Source: Eopsaltria australis | Lineage: Eukaryota; Chordata; Aves; Passeriformes; Petroicidae | Assembly (NCBI GenBank): GCA_034509425.1 | Contig: JAVTVJ010000952.1 | Span: 1 to 64,000 of the forward strand | Direction: 5' to 3' | Length of the DNA stretch: 64,000 nucleotides | Shown here: piece by piece, positions 52,340 through 64,000 of the stretch | Layout of the letters: the number at the start of each line of letters is the position of its first letter | How positions within the stretch are numbered: position 1 is the first letter of the stretch | The notes under the pieces: generated by a model | Seen by the model: only the letters and a program-made list of their open reading frames with translations | Database searches by the model: none | Told to the model about the DNA's origin: nothing | Position numbers and translations under genes: made by a program

Positions 52340-52375
52340 AGCTCAGCTCCTTCCAGCTTGGGAACAGGCTACTTT
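52340..52375 (+). CDS. AUTS2: AUTS2 36-nt micro-exon (exon 4 in usual mammalian numbering)
   Basis: The exon encodes SSAPSSLGTGYF in phase 0 and continues directly from the ...RERLSD end of the upstream exon, as in the AUTS2 protein recalled from mammals. The acceptor is a T-rich tract ending ttattgcag, with a good branch-point candidate (cactgac, 52303-52309) about 31 nt upstream. The donor is TTT followed by gtaagtg. At 36 nt it is small enough that splicing probably depends on strong sites or nearby intronic enhancers. Its length of 12 codons makes it frame-neutral if skipped. The next expected residues, a CDSDSD-type acidic run, are not found in the rest of the window, so the following exon lies downstream of 64000. 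No domain is known in this peptide; it is Ser/Pro/Gly-rich and probably disordered. Confidence 0.93.
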
Positions 52376-55300
52376 GTAAGTGTATCTCCACTTTCACACC
52401 TGTGCCTCCAAACAGCAGAGCATTCCCCAAACAAAGTTCCTTGGTGCATGGACACAGGGATATCCCTGCCACCAACCCCACTCTGCCCAAAGGCTTCATG
52501 CACCCTCTTTTTTTCTTCCTCCACAAATGCACTGCAAGTAGTATTTCCAACAGGGTGGGCAGTGTTTTCTGGAACTAATCAGGTGTCTACATAATTGCTA
52601 CATAAATTTTAACAGCACTTAATTTACACATTCATAGCAAATAAAACGAGCCATGGTCTCACCAGCTCTCTAATGTGAGATGGTAGGATCCTGATTCCCC
52701 CTTGCACCAGTTCTGGTGGATTCACAGATTTTAAAGAGCCCATTACAATATCTTGCCTCATCTCCTGTGTACCACAGCCCAGAGAATGTGGCACAGTGAT
52801 TTCTACCTGTTGCTTAAAAGCCCATGGCTCATGGACACTCTTGAAAAACACAGAAGTTATATTTATACCAGATTTACATAAATAGCAGCAGATCAGGCCC
52901 CAGCTGGTTTGAAAATTGATCAGGTTTTTTTGGGGTTGTGATTTATTTGCATGCACCTGTATTGATTTAGCAGTCTATATTCATACCTTTCTGTTCATTC
53001 TCAATATACCTTTTACTTGCACAGATAAGTTTGGGAGTAAAAAAAACATCTTCCAGTCAATCCAATGCACTGCTTATTTTCTTCCAAGGTTTATATTTAA
53101 ATTGCTCATATCCTGTTTCTCTTGTAACTTATGCCATATTCTCCAAGCACATCTTTTCTGCTTTTATAATAACTGTAGGAGAAGCACAGCATTGTGTATG
53201 TCCAAAACCAGGTGGGTAAAATGCAGCAAGCCTTGTCCCATAGCACTGCTCTGTGAAGTTATCAGTACAATCAAAGCCTGCTTCTGTCTTTTCATTGAAC
53301 TCTGGGGAAAAAGTAAACTCTATGGTATTCAATTACGTGATGGAAAAACTTGGTTATGTTCTTGTCACATTCCCAGAGAGTAATTTTCTCCTATTAGTTC
53401 ATGGTGAATTTAGGCTTTTGTCATAGAGGTCTGTGATCCTGTAAGAAAGTTATGGGATTAAACTGTGTACGTGTGGCCTCACAAAAATTGCACAAAAATT
53501 GTTAAATACCTGGAGAAATGCTGTGTCCTGCTGGATTTGCGTTGGACTTCTGCACAAACAGAACATTCACACTGCTGCTGGTGAGGTATAAAAGAGCATC
53601 CTCCAGTGAAAAAGTTCTGTGGTATTTGTTCTAGTTCTATCAAGGCCCAGATCAGTGTAAGGTAAGTTGTGAAACAGAAAAACAAGCTGGTTTCCTTTTC
53701 TCAGCACTTGCCCTGGTTTGTGTCAGATGTCTTTTTAAGAGGGAGGGGATGAAGGGAAAAAAATACATCGAATGGCTCAATGTTTATTTTGAATTAAAAC
53801 TAAACCTTGAATGTCTTTCCATAGTTCAGAATGAATTGCTTTCCTTTGTCTGGGAACATTCCAATCATATGGAGATCTATAGACATATTCTGGGATGGGT
53901 CAGGTATATTATGGGCTGGAGGGCTGTACCAGGGATAAATAAGCCTCCTTCTCCTTGCAGCAAGAGCTGAATATGCAGGGTTTGAGAGCGGTGCTCAGCC
54001 TCATCTCCAGGCAGCAGAGGTAACAGAAGAGAAGCCATCTGCTGTTCCCTGCACCATACTGTCTGTGGGTTGGTCCACTAAAGTGAAAATCTGGAAGGTG
54101 TCAGCATCCCCTATGCTCCAAGGGAAAGCTTGAAAGTTTCCAGCTCTCCTGAGCGAGGGATTTAGTAACAAGAAGAAGCCTGACATCTTCTAGGCCCGAT
54201 GGATTGGCACCTTAAATCGTTCCAATTTGGGTCTGTGTAGGTGGGGGAGACATCCCTTGTTGATGCCATTAATATATTTAACTGAGCTGTTTCTTGTCTG
54301 TAGTCACAGTATTAAGAGTCTTTAACTTCCTTTTTCTTTCCTCAGTAATAACCAAGTAGGTAGAAAATGTCCTTCAGTTTCGATCTTAAAGCTGTTTTTA
54401 CACTTACACAGTCTTGGATGAAACATGAAGGGTTTTTTCCTCCCTTTTCACTTTGGAAAATCATTTTTAGGATTATCTTGCTTGTTGTTTTAAAAAAGCC
54501 CATACTCTTATTAACTTACATGGGGCAAATAAAACCCAGATGTGTTTTGCAGTACCAGACAATGAGAAAAATGCTCCAGAATGATCCAATTAGCATGTGT
54601 TTCTGATCAGTGCAATTATTGTATTATCAAAGTGCAAAGGAATATGCACTTGAATTGACTTCTTTTTTTCCAAAGCCTTTAACCAGAAAAGACTGTTAGT
54701 TTTTGTGTTTGGTGTTAACCCAGAACATCAAAACAGGGGTCATTGGTCTCAAATACAGTAAAAATAACATCTAGTTTAATAGATAATAATAAAGCTTTGG
54801 CCCTTGGAAATGATTTGGTGTGTGTTGTACCTTGGACTGTGAAATATTCTGTACTGCAGCTCACCAGAGGGAACAGAGGAACCAGGTAGGTGAAATGGAC
54901 TGATGGACATCTGCAGAGAGAAGCACGTTTTATTCTGAAGTGAATGAACACTGAGGTATGGGTTAAGTAGCACGTTTGCTGTTTAAATCAAGTATTAATG
55001 GAATCTTCATGTGTTTGGGCCATGTTGCCTAGCATAGAGATAAAACTTGTCCAGCATGGAATCCCCTTTGAGGAGGGTGCTTGTGCCAGACACTGAGGTT
55101 TGAGGGGTGCTGGGTCATGTGTCTGCAGTGTTTGTGGATGCTGTGCATGCTGCAGCAAAGCTGAAATGACTTTTAGATCTTGTTACTCTACAGAGTCTCC
55201 TGAGATCACTGAGTGTTTAAGGAAACATTTATAAAGCTGACACTTCCCAGTAACACAAAATCATTCCTCTAATATCTCTATGATAGCTCCATCCTAGTAA

Positions 55301-56580
55301 TTCATTATGCACCTTCAGTAGTAGTGGTGAAGGCTGCAGTCTTACCTGATTTGATACTGTGAGTAGATGAATTTCTGAATGGCCAAGCTGGAGACTGAAT
55401 TCTGTTCTTGTTACCTCTATGTAAGTGCTCCTGGAAGAGCAATAGGGAAAGGGAAAACACACGTGCTCTGGGAGGGCATTCCTGCAGCTTGCTTTGGCAG
55501 TGGAGTGGGTTGGGAGTCTCCATCAGGTGATTCAGCCTAACCCACACCCAGCTGGGGTGACAGAACTGCCCTTGACTGAACAGAGTTTGTAAAGAGCTGC
55601 CTTCAGCCTCATGGGACCAGTGCGAGTGGCCACTGAAGGAGAGGGGGTGGTGCAGAGTTGTGGAGGAGCTCTAAATACACCTTCCAGTTTGGGTTTCAGT
55701 TGGGAACAACTCTCTTCTACTCCTTTCTCAGGTGTTGGTATGTTCTGTAGATTCTGTTTAAAAGACATTTTTGTTGGAGTCTGTTTCACCTGTCTTGGTG
55801 CTCCTTGTCAGAGGAGACACTTTCCCATCCTTTTTGCATATTATTAAACCAGAAAAGAAGAGGTAAAAATCATTCCAGTTGTCCTGGAAGCCTTTTGTGC
55901 TGGCCTGGTTTTGCTGCTTCCTGTGGGATCAGTCCAGTCTGTGATTGGTGCATGTGAAAAAAAATTGAGACATGCTGTTAATATTGGTGCACCCTAAGAA
56001 ATCATAACTCAATACTTCCTGGAAGATCTCCCAGTTGTCTTTGATATTTTTTGCAATGCAAATTGTCATTGTCTCTCATCAAAGACAGATTCTGAGGTAG
56101 ATTACATCTCATCAAGATGTCAGATCAGATAACTGGAAAGTAGTTAGAAATTTAGAAAAAAAATCACCATCTTTTTAACTTTGAAAGGAAAGCCATTTGA
56201 ATTATGAGAGTTTTTAATGTTATCCAGCTGTCTTGAGATTTCAGGAGGTTGAGATGTTTTGGAGTACAATTGGAATTTGTATAACAGTAAAGCTTTTTCT
56301 CTTACCTAGCTTTGAAGAATGATTTTTTGCTATTTTTGTATCTTGCACCCAGCCAAATTCCTGTTAAAGTAGATTGTGGTTCATTGGTTTGCAATACAAA
56401 ACAGAGCAGAAATTAAAACTTAAATAACTGAGTATTTTGCTTCTAAACAATAACCCTGATTCCCAAGATTGTCAGGTTCTTTGACAATTGTACAGTATCT
56501 CTGCTTTTGGCAAATTATTTCCATTTCTGTATATGTCTGCTTCTTGAGTCTTTGCTGCAGTTTCTGAGGGTTTTCTGTTC
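52376..56580. other. Intron 4 DNA, no gene seen
   Basis: AT-rich; open frames up to 155 codons (52916-53383) without recognised domains. No interspersed repeat was recognised. Confidence 0.55.
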
Positions 56581-56593
56581 CTCTTTTAATGGG

Positions 56594-56638
56594 TTTTTTT
56601 GTTTTGTTTTGTTTTGTTTTGTTTGTTTGTTTTTTTTT
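56594..56638. repeat. GTTTT pentanucleotide repeat and T run
   Basis: Five-base units (gttttgttttgttttgtttt) pass into GTTT units and a T9 run. Confidence 0.93.
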
Positions 56639-56801
56639 GGATTGCAGGTTTGTGTTATTTTCTTTTCCTCCACATGCAGAGGGTTTGTGAATTTTTCAGA
56701 ACTGGATAGAATTTGGTAATAAGCCAGTGATGGAAATGATGTTGGGAAGGCAGAAGACTCCTGTGACCCTTCTTTTGCAAACAGTGATCTTGCTCCACCT
56801 T

Positions 56802-56826
56802 AAAAAAAAAAAAAAGAAAGAAAAGC
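56802..56826. repeat. A-rich tract
   Basis: About thirteen A residues followed by gaaagaaaag. Confidence 0.85.
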
Positions 56827-59800
56827 TAAAACTGCTTTGCACATGGGCTGGTGACTCAGACAAACATAAATTGTGAGCTTATTCCCAAAGGCTGTGGCTA
56901 ATCAGTTGTGCTCTCCAATTTGGCCCTGAGTGGGTTGGGTTCAGCAGATGTTTGTGCAGTTCCAGCGTGCCACTGGGACACTGCATTGTGCAATGTTGCA
57001 TTACATTACTCAGAGCTCTAAAAACCCATCCCAGGGAGAATGAGGGGAGCACCAGTGGTGTTTAGTATGGATATGATGGAAAACCAGTCTTTGGCCTAGA
57101 TAAGGCCAGCTATTTCTCTGTGCACTGGGAGCGATTTTCACCCGAGACATCATCTTGTAGAAGAAATGTGGAATTAGTTACACAAGCACATTCTCTGTGC
57201 TCAGCCCTTCAAAGAGCAGATTTCCCCCCGTTGCCTGGTCCATATGCTCTGGCAGTGATCCTGAGGAGCTGAGCTTTGTTCCTTGAGGTGGGCAGGTTTG
57301 TGATGCTGATGGCTCCTGGGTGAGAGGATATGAGGAGACTCCACTCCAGGAAAGTGCAGTGGGACCCAGCGGCTTCCACAGGAGAGGAACAGAGTGGATC
57401 AGCAGCATCATTTGAAAGGGGTTCAGTAAATCCAGCCAGCTAAAGCTGCAGAAGGGATGCAGTCCTTTACTCCACATCACGTGCACAGTGGTGTTGGTAA
57501 ATAAAGAACTCTTTTTCTTGCAAGTAGGTTAAGCTGCTCAGTTACTTTTAGAGCTTGACTTTAGAAGCCAAAAGTTTAAATGTATTTTGCTGATGTGAAA
57601 GTGTGTGTCCATCTGAAATACCCTGAGGTCCACAAAGGCACTGCACAGGGGCTGTTGGGATGGCACCACACCATAAACTGTCATGTCCCCTGTGAATGGA
57701 GTTGGAAAGAGGATCCTTGTTATCCTCTCTTTGGCACTATAAATCATTGTTAACGAATCCTAATTTGCTTAGTAGGGTAATGAATGATCTCCAATTTTCT
57801 CACTGTAATTAGTTTTACCAACTATTATTGTGAAGGGTATATTGAAATCCATTTTCACTTCACTTTAAATTCTCCATGTGCCCATTCTTTGCAGAAGTGA
57901 AGCTGACAACAGAGGTTATGAATCTTCTGATAGTAAATTCAGATTGGAGCAAAGTGGACAAGATCCTCAGTAGAAGTCTCTCTGTGGCCTGTAATTACTC
58001 ATTAGTGTTTGCAGCCCTCCGTGGAGTAGGCTTGGTGTGGTGCACTGAGACCAGGAAACCTGGTGTTTCTTCATCTAAAATCTTTTAGGTGTTGTCTTTT
58101 GTTTTTCAGGAGCCATTAAAAATGCAGTTTATTCTAACTGCTGCTGTAAGGGAGGCATCATCATTGCCAACTAAATACATTGCATGTAATAAAGTCTACC
58201 CCAGGTCTATTAATTTTAGCATTTATAAACCGTAGTGCTGTTCCTAGGGAGAACCGAGGCTCATTAAAGAGTTTGCTGAAAACATGACCAGCAAAGCAAG
58301 AAGAAGAGCAAGAAAGCTGCATTTCCAGCATCCTGCTCATCACAATAAGAACAGTTGGAGAAAAAAACAGTTTTTGGAGAAGAAAACTATGTGTTTCACA
58401 TATTAACTCAGTCTTTGAGGAAGGTTTAGGCTAGCAGAATAATTGACCTGGGCTGGAATTTTATCAGGGTAGGTCTCTCCTTGGATCATTTTGAACAGAG
58501 ATGGTGAAGGTTGGTGTTATTTTTACAGCCCTTCAGGATGGTATTTCCTCAAACACTGCAGATTCCTGCCCTAATGCCGGCTCGTGCTTTTTGAATAACG
58601 TGCTTTGAATTTAAGATATTAATCCCCACAGTGCTTAGAACAGTGTGAAACTGTGTTGTCCAAATCTTACAGGAGAGCAGGGCACCACAGCAGAACCAAA
58701 TAGAACTGAGACCAGATTTCAGAACTTCAGGTCTTTCTGGTTTATCCCCTTGTTGCTGAAACACAGATTGTCACCCTCTGGCTGAACAATGAAATTTCTT
58801 CAATAACTTTATAGTCATTCCTTTAGGACGGTCCCCAGATACTTTGGTGATTCAGGGGGTGATATCCCCAAGGAGTTGTCACTCAGGATGGAGCAGAGTG
58901 TGCTGGCCTGGGCCTTTCCTCTCCTTGCCCAAGGCCACTCCTGCTGGAGTTCTCAGAACTGAGCAGTACTGTGCTTTCTTTAATGGCTTTGCCTCAGTTT
59001 TGCACTTCTGTGTCTTTCCTATGGGTTATTTTATTTTATTTTTTTAATTTCTGGAATGCTGTTACATTTACTGCTCTTGCCTCTCTTCAGCAAGTGCTTC
59101 CAGCTTGCTGGTCCCCCTTTCCTTCTGCTTCTCTGCATGGTTCCCCACTTACCTTTGTTGGAGCCACCTTTTCCCCAAGGATTATGGGTGTGATGAACAG
59201 AGACATCATAAAAAAAAGGAAGGGAAAAAGGAAGGAAATAAGAGATTTCATGTATTTGGAAGGAATGCATATGAAATTATACTCTCCATTATTTGCCAGA
59301 ATGGTCTCCCACTTCCATAACCAGTAGAAAGGGGTGTGTTGAAAGTGGTTGGTTGATAACTTCATTTACAGTTTAAAACCCTGGAGGCATCCTTGGTTCA
59401 TCTTTTTGGTGGTATTTCAGGTGAACTTACTTAATCATGTTTTTCCAGGAAAAATCAATTTAGAAAAATCAAGACATAATCATTTATAGGCATGTGTTTA
59501 ATTTAATAATTTCTTCTTCTGGACATTTTAAGATTCCTGTAAGTAGCAGAAAGACTTCAGATTTGCTGTCAGTCTGTTTGGTCTCGGATGCCCCATGTTC
59601 CTGTGGCTCATGTTTTGCTCATCAACTATAAAGCAAAAGGATTTATTTTTTTTGTGTTTCCCATCTTTCTCTTTCCTGTAACACATGACACAAATTGCAG
59701 ATGTGAACCTGAATAATAAAGGATTGCTTCACTGATTGCTAAACATGCATTATGGTGCTTTTAAACTCATTTCAGGTCATTGTACTGCAAATTATTTTGA

Positions 59801-60929
59801 TTGCAAGCAGTTAAGCTGTCATATCCAGAGGCTCCATCTTCCGAGGGTCTCAGTTTCCTCTCATTACCAGAGGATGCTCAGTAGCACTGCCTGCACTGTA
59901 TGTTTCATATTTTGGAGGAAAGACAATGTTGGGTCTCTAGAAGAGGTTCTGTATGGTTTAAGGAAAAGAAAGGGCAGTGCAATCCCTCAGTGGAGTGCTG
60001 CAATGAGTCCTGGGTTTGTGCCATGTGTAAAGGGGGCTGACCGTGTTCTGTATGGCACGAGAGCCTGTTTGCTCTTGTTTGTGATGTTTTGGAACTTGGT
60101 GGAATTTGTAGCCCAGTGGAAAGAGCGACACTGGACTGTTCCTGTGGCCAGTTATCTCATGGCATTATTGTTTGTGGTGAGATTCTGCTCCGAAAAATAT
60201 AAAATTAACATTTTCAACTATGGGCTGTTAACAGGAGAACCTTTCAAGATCTCTGCATGGTGTAACACAAGAATTTGTAGACCAGCACACTCTTAGACAA
60301 AAAGGGATTATGGCAAAAAAGCATTGTGGTAGAAAGGAGGTGAAAGGCTGAAATGTGGTGATTTCCCTGGCAAGGGGGTTGGTGGTGCTGGTTTGGGTGG
60401 GTGCTGTGTGGAGAGGGAGTGAAGCTCATCCTGAGCCCAGCACAGGAGCTCTGGGCCAGCCTGGGCTGCCTGGCAGAGGAGAAATGCAGAGCTGCTCTGA
60501 AAACTTGGTGACCTTGGGAAGCACCAGTACAGTCAGTGGACTGACTGACAGGATTACTGTGGAGAAAGACAGTAAGCCTCTAAGGAACCAGGAGTGTGCA
60601 GTGTGGATGGATGGATGATGAGGAGAAGCCATGGGATGTGATTATTCTGATGGCAGTTTCCATAAGCTTTTCATTTTGCCATTTTCTGAGAAATACAGTC
60701 TCACTCTCTCTTAAATTTTGGAAGAATACATTTATTAATTTAGGCTGCATTATATTGTTTGTTTGTTTTTTTAACAATAGGTCTTTTTCTTCTTGCAAAA
60801 TTTACAAGTGAGGAAATACTGAGATAGTTAAGTCAGGAGAAAAACACTGCTGTAATAATACACTGCAGGCACTCAGTTCTGAAAGTTGCCCAAAGTATGA
60901 CTTGTTCCTATGCGAATAAATGGTGTTAA
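56827..60929. other. Intron 4 DNA, no gene seen
   Basis: Mostly AT-rich. The stretch at 58130-58340 has ATTA/TTTATAAA cores and retained CpGs and may be regulatory. The 186-codon + frame at 59736-60296 encodes a hydrophobic stretch (ASYLMALLFVVRF) but no recognised family, and no splice or polyadenylation context supports it. Confidence 0.5.
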
Positions 60930-60984
60930 GGTGAGTATTAGGTTATTCTTCTTTTGAAGGTGAATATTGGGTTATTCTTTTGAG
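60930..60984. repeat. Short tandem duplication, about 27-bp unit
   Basis: The unit ggtgagtattaggttattct plus tcttttgaa is followed at once by ggtgaatattgggttattct plus tttga. Two substitutions and a 3-bp deletion separate the copies. Confidence 0.85.
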
Positions 60985-63000
60985 TCCCTTGGAGGGATAG
61001 TAGGCTTGCACCTGAAGCAGAGAACACATCTCCTGATTGCAAGAATTAAGGCTGAATTTCAGAGAAAAGAGTCCAATCCCCTTTCTCAGCCTTTTATGTC
61101 AGAACTCAAAATTGCTGTCTGATAAAATGTAGGACACCAGATTGAATTACTTCATTGAACCACTGCTGTCCCCTGTTAATGGTAATTGCACGGATATAGC
61201 GGTCTTTCTTGGCAACATCTCAGATATTTACCTCCCACTGTTTTTCAATTCAAACCTTTGATGAAAATATTCCCAGTACTTCTTTAAAGCAGACACCCAA
61301 CTGTCTTTCTTGACAAAGGCAAGGTCTTTAAATCAGATCCTGACAATTTGTGACACAGCAGTCTATCTAAATCACCTTTTACCTATGTCTCTGTGTCATT
61401 TCCTGGAAAAAAAAATGTCCATCAGAGGAAGGTTGCTGAGGCCTTGGTGCTCAGAGAGTCTGTGCGTGTGGCAGCACTGAGCTGGAAGATTTGTGTGTTT
61501 GTTTCAGTGGAAGTAATTAAATGAAGGCTTGTAAAGTTGCAATGCATGCTGTAATGGTTCATTAGAAATATTTGGGAGTATTTTGTCCATGAGAAAATGA
61601 TTATTAGGTTATTGCTGTTCTCAGACCATTAGGAAGTCAAGGTTTTTGATGGCATTTCCTTTAGCAATGGTAAATGTGTTAATGAAAAAAAAAATCGGGG
61701 TAAATATTTTCATCTTTGCTCCACCTGAGGGTTAATGTGCATTCAGCTGAAGTAGCTTATATTCACCTCCTGAAATCTCATCTCTGCTGATGCTGTGAAC
61801 TCTCCCTCCCACAGAGGGGTGTGGATGCCACACACCCCCTCAGCCCAGCCAGGCCATGGATTGAGGCCTGGGATGAGCAGAGCTCTGGCTCCTGCAGTCA
61901 CCCCCTGCACTTTGCATCACTGGGGCTTTGCTGCCTGCCTGTGCTGTGCTCGCTCCTGCTGGGGCTGTGCCAGCACATCTCTGCATTCCTGGCTGGGCAT
62001 TTGGGACAATCTCAAGGGTGGCATAGAATGTCAGCGGGCTTGGCCGTGTTGTGTAGCATCACTGTGAAATAATTTATAGGAAAAACCTGTGAAAATCAGT
62101 TGCCTGTGAATGAAAAGAAAGTCGTTTCTGTGAGTATTTTTCATGAATGTTTTAGCTGTTCATTTCATTCTGTGGCCTGTATAACAGCACTGTTCATCAC
62201 AGAGTGGCCACCTGTGTGCTTGTGGAGTACTGGGCAAACACATTTCAAACTATCACTGCAATAGAACCTCCTAACAGTAATAGCATTGACTAATTGTTCC
62301 ACCTTAGCAGCTGAAAAGAGGTTGTTGTTGGATGGCAGAACAGATACCAGGTAAAATAAAAGATCAGGAGATAACTTCATTAGCTAAGTGTTGTCTTTGC
62401 CAAGGAGGACTTGTCTGTCAGGGATTGTGATGAAAGGTGATCTTGGAGAGGAAAAAATAACTGTTCTGGTGAGTGCATGTGCCAGGCTGGTTCAGAGAGT
62501 GAATTTCATGCTTGGAGTGGCATCACCAGAGCATGAGATGACACTTGTGCCATTTGGAAATGCAAGGAGCCTTTCAAACCAAGTGCTGGACCAGTGAATG
62601 CAAGAGGAATGTGTTGCAGTTTCCAGGAATCATTTCTGACCTCAGGTGTAAGGGGTTTCAGGGTGCACAGCTGAAAGAAAAGAGAGAGATTTAAGATTTT
62701 TCAAGCACATTAAAAAAAATCTTCCAGTAGAGATCATCATGCAAGTCCACATTCCCTCTGATGTGATGAGGAATGGAGAAGGGATCTGCTGCCTCTTGTC
62801 CTGCTTCCATACTTAACTTCTGATTTCTCACAGGGCTTCTGAAGATGGAAATGACTGCTTCCAGACAAACAGTTTGGTGGCTTTGCCACACTTCTAGTGT
62901 CCAGGTTCTGCTTTCTTTTCTTTGATGAAATATGACATTAAATGCAATCATTGAAGTATTTGTCTTATTGTAGCTTGGCACAGCAGCAGTAGCCCCAGAA
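60985..63000. other. Intron 4 DNA, no gene seen
   Basis: AT-rich except for GC-rich 61790-62060, where two overlapping frames of 83-90 codons show no recognised motif. An A9 run lies near 61684-61694. Confidence 0.55.
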
Positions 63001-63800
63001 ATTTTCCACCTGCAGCCCCTGTTGTTGTAGCTGGGCACACGCAGAGGCTGCAGAATTGGCAGCACAGATGCTGGGAACAGGGATGTGTGCTGGGGCTCTC
63101 TGAGAGGCCCTGATGGTGACAGTCCATCTGCAGAGAGATCACTCACACCTGGAGGTGAGCCCTGCTCCCTTCCTGCCTCCTGTGCTGCACTCACATCTGG
63201 CTGCAGGGCTGTTCCCTGGGAGTGCAGCTGTGCCAGCTCCCACAGGGGACGGAAGCACAGCACACCTGACCCCGAGCTGGCACGGCCCTGCAGTGTCCTC
63301 TGCTGCCTGCTTCCAGCTGCCAGCTTGGAATAGGCAGCCTGGAGCCTGGGATGCTGCTCAACACCACCCAGGACTTGTTTGCTCCCTCCCCACTCCCCCT
63401 TCCCCACTGAACACAAACTGTGAGAAGTCCAAGAACCGCTGTGGTGCCAACAAGAGCAAAATTACTTACAGCTGGTGAGTGCCACCTGCTCCTGCCCAGC
63501 TTCAGCCAAAACAGTTTCCTCCCTGGAGTGCCCTGGAGTGGGGAATCCAAAAGCTGTTCAGAGCAGGCAATATTTAGTGTGGATGGGGAAGAGGCACAGC
63601 AGTTCTTGCTCGAGAGCAGAGCGTGTGACGCAGGAGGTCTCTAGGACTGATGTCTCTCTCTCCTTTCCCGTTCCAAGCTCCCTCAAATCACCCCTTCTGC
63701 ATTCTTCCACTAGGTTGCTTATGAATATTAATTCAGCCCTCTCTCCCTTTGTATGCCATCCTTTTTCCCCATCCAAGCTAATGCAAATTTAATGTTGTTT
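63001..63800. other. GC-rich intronic patch with a cryptic-exon-like segment
   Basis: The patch holds a pyrimidine tract (63380-63406), an AG at 63423-63424 and a strong donor-like CTGgtgagt (63475-63480), which would define a 50-nt segment. A 241-codon minus-strand frame overlaps it. Nothing is recognised in either. Confidence 0.25.
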
Positions 63801-63822
63801 AAAAAAAAAAAGAGGAAAAAAA
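63800..63822. repeat. A-rich tract
   Basis: A-rich run with single G interruptions (ttaaaaaaaaaaagaggaaa). Confidence 0.8.
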
Positions 63823-64000
63823 GGCCTGCAAATGATAGTGAGAGCAGAGTGTCTTCCTTGGCTCTGTGATGTATTAATGCAATGACACCTGGTGTGACAC
63901 TGCATTTTATCCTGTGGTAGAAGAGCTCCTTGACCCTGAGAAAGAAAAAGAATACACTTTCTAATGATTCCCCCTCTGTTTCTTAATAACCTTCCTCATT

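Larger units (their letters stand above)
52376..64000 (+). other. AUTS2: AUTS2 intron 4, 5' portion
   Basis: The intron starts with gtaagtg and runs past the window end; no following AUTS2 exon (expected to begin with a Cys-Asp-Ser acidic run) is visible. It contains simple repeats, a short tandem duplication at 60930-60984 and GC-rich DNA at 63.0-63.6 kb. The longest open frames (186 codons on + at 59736-60296, 241 codons on - at 62691-63416) match nothing I recognise and are about what chance allows in this much DNA. Confidence 0.85.

Noticed and set aside
59736..60296. 186-codon + strand frame with a hydrophobic stretch, considered as a gene or retrogene
   Set aside because: No recognised domain, no poly-A tail, no Kozak or splice support; a frame of this size is expected by chance about once in a window this large.
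62691..63416. 241-codon minus-strand frame
   Set aside because: GC-rich composition explains the length; no recognised family, and it runs antisense to AUTS2 without promoter evidence.

Overview
This is vertebrate nuclear DNA, almost certainly from a bird. The recognisable interspersed repeats are CR1-type LINE fragments with the typical 3' end, the dominant retroelement of bird genomes. The background is mixed AT-rich and GC-rich DNA with many microsatellites, and there are no operons or prokaryotic signals. A passerine is plausible but the sequence does not prove it.

The only gene I can support is AUTS2 (autism susceptibility candidate 2 / activator of transcription and developmental regulator), on the + strand. 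Two small internal coding exons are visible. A 102-nt exon at 44319-44420 encodes 34 residues, starting [15 protein letters not shown] and ending [10 protein letters not shown] 36-nt exon at 52340-52375 encodes SSAPSSLGTGYF. Both are phase 0, have canonical AG/GTAAGT borders, and join into one stretch of the AUTS2 N-terminal half, as recalled from the mammalian protein. In the usual mammalian numbering they should be exons 3 and 4. The window therefore holds the 3' end of intron 2 (1-44318), all of intron 3 (44421-52339, 7.9 kb) and the 5' part of intron 4 (52376-64000).

Region by region: 1-3 kb has a degenerate C/T-rich minisatellite. A composite CR1 copy lies at 3.07-3.64 kb. From 3.6 to 36 kb there is long intronic DNA with several AT-rich, ATTA-rich blocks that look like candidate conserved non-coding elements, a CpG cluster next to a TATA-like box (25 kb), and CR1 fragments (12.3, 18.3, 27.5 and 29.7 kb). 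An ATGG tetranucleotide array sits at 35.92-36.26 kb and CR1 remnants at 40.5-41.2 kb. A 57-bp minisatellite ends about 127 bp before exon 3. Intron 3 holds a possible LTR-like insert and a nearly perfect 40-bp minisatellite (50.6 kb), then a regulatory-looking block just before exon 4. Intron 4 has no recognised gene, only simple repeats, a small duplication and a weak cryptic-exon candidate.

The long reading frames over 36 kb, 44 kb, 50.6 kb and 2.4 kb are by-products of tandem repeats, not genes. I found no undescribed multi-gene system. The most interesting features are the tandem arrays around AUTS2 exon 3 and the candidate intronic regulatory blocks. No alignment or database search could be run, so conservation claims are inference.
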